Shown here piece by piece: positions 15,544-16,229 of a stretch of DNA of 16,229 bases. The translations under genes and the position numbers were made by a program. Location of the stretch: NCBI GenBank assembly GCA_950071875.1, contig CATMNW010000020.1:1-16229 (forward strand), read 5' to 3'. This DNA comes from an uncultured Erythrobacteraceae bacterium (GTDB lineage: Bacteria > Pseudomonadota > Alphaproteobacteria > Sphingomonadales > Sphingomonadaceae). Within the stretch, counting starts at the first letter, position 1. Each line of letters starts with the position of its first letter. The notes beneath the pieces are model-generated. The model saw nothing but the letters and a program-made list of their open reading frames with translations, searched no databases and was not told the origin of the DNA.

Positions 15544-16229
15544 TGCCTCGGTCCGGGCCGTGAGATCGGGCCAGAAGCTGTCCGCGCCGTGAGTGATGAC
15601 GCTGCTGCCCAGCTTCGCGCTCCAATGGGCGTCGTTCCCGTATTCAGAGCGCCATTGCCACAGTCGGCGAGTAAAGTTTTGGAGGGTGTATTCCTGCGTA
15701 AAACCGATCGCGCCGTGGACCTGGTGCGCGACCGTGGTGCCGGTTTCCACCGCGCGGTTGGCGCGCAGCTTTGCGGCGGCCACCTCGAAGCCTGCCTCAC
15801 CGCGATCCAGCGCCTGCGCGGCGCCCATGGCCGCGCAATTGGTGGCTGCCGCTTCGCAGGCGAAGGTTGCGAGGCTTTGCTGCACCGCCTGGAACTTGGC
15901 CAGTGGGCGGCCGAACTGCTGGCGCTCGTTCACATAGGCGACCGAAAGCGCCAGCGCCGCATCGAGGGCGCCTGCGATTTGGCAAGAACGGGCGAATGCC
16001 ATTGCGAGCTCGCGGTCGATGCCGTCGGCCCGTTCCACAACCAGCGCGGGCAGGTCGATGCCAAGCGAGTGGTAGCCCGCGAGCCGGAAGACGGTCAGCG
16101 CATCGATCCAGTCGCCGCCGAAACCGCCGGCCAACCCGCCGAGGCGCAGGGCGTCACCATCAGCGGATCCACCCAGACCATCGACGGCACCGACCCGGGC
16201 CGCGCCAAGGTCTCGACCTTCGCCGAGTT
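15538..16229 (-). CDS. Acyl-CoA dehydrogenase family protein, 5' partial and probably missing its middle domain
   Basis: Flavoprotein family that oxidises acyl-CoA esters to enoyl-CoA. The C-terminal helical domain is clear: ARSCQIAGALDAALALSVAYVNERQQFGRPLAKF, then AAAKLRANRAV and HQVHGAIGFTQEYTLQNFTRRLWQWRSEYGND. Immediately before it is GGFGGDWIDALTVFRLAGYHSLGIDLP, which resembles the N-terminal helical domain. The beta domain of roughly 100 residues that should separate the two is absent, so an internal in-frame deletion is likely and activity is doubtful. Similarity support stops near 16134 (an in-frame TTG). The frame stays open to the window edge, but those codons look poor and lack the strong third-position GC of the rest. 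It could be a pseudogene, a truncated family variant, or an assembly join near the edge. Confidence 0.7.
   Translation of the reverse strand, partial: LGEGRDLGAARVGAVDGLGGSADGDALRLGGLAGGFGGDWIDALTVFRLAGYHSLGIDLPALVVERADGIDRELAMAFARSCQIAGALDAALALSVAYVNERQQFGRPLAKFQAVQQSLATFACEAAATNCAAMGAAQALDRGEAGFEVAAAKLRANRAVETGTTVAHQVHGAIGFTQEYTLQNFTRRLWQWRSEYGNDAHWSAKLGSSVITHGADSFWPDLTARTEAG

Noticed and set aside
15505..16229. + strand frame from ATG 15505, open to the edge, with AAGGA 8 nt upstream
   Set aside because: For most of its length it is codon-aligned antisense to clear acyl-CoA dehydrogenase motifs. Only its last 90 nt look coding-like, which is reported as a finding.

Overview
The window reads as high-GC alphaproteobacterial chromosome, most likely Sphingomonadales (Erythrobacteraceae-like). 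This placement is my judgement from protein style, the fused cysNC gene and the LuxR-type regulator; no rRNA or marker gene is present to settle it. Genes are tightly packed, and no tRNA, rRNA, insertion sequence or CRISPR array was seen.

Left part (1-11374, + strand): one operon-like block of three genes. A TpsB/FhaC-type outer-membrane transporter (5' end outside the window) is followed after 1 nt by a 2233-residue TpsA-type exoprotein. That gene overlaps by 11 nt an exported 1011-residue protein with helical repeats and a C-terminal CHAT (caspase-like) peptidase domain carrying its His and Cys. The exoprotein has a signal peptide, a divergent haemagglutination/TPS secretion domain, about 27 glycine-rich repeat units, and a C-terminal tail with the only two cysteines of the protein, a proline-rich linker and a very acidic end. 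My reading is a two-partner secretion system with its own candidate processing peptidase. This is the most interesting part of the window.

Middle (11451-14278, - strand): cysD and a fused cysN-cysC gene, overlapping by 1 nt, for sulfate activation to APS and PAPS. They converge on the CHAT gene across 76 nt that hold a 9-bp GC-rich hairpin.

Right part: a LuxR-type HTH regulator (+ strand) is divergent from cysD. The short shared upstream region holds two perfect dyads, one over the cysD ribosome binding site and one over that of the regulator; the second looks like a shortened lux box. After a convergent spacer with a cluster of TGTCACC inverted repeats, an acyl-CoA dehydrogenase gene runs on the - strand to the window edge. 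It appears to lack its middle beta domain, and its coding signal fades near 16135, so it may be a degraded gene or lie at a rearrangement or assembly join.
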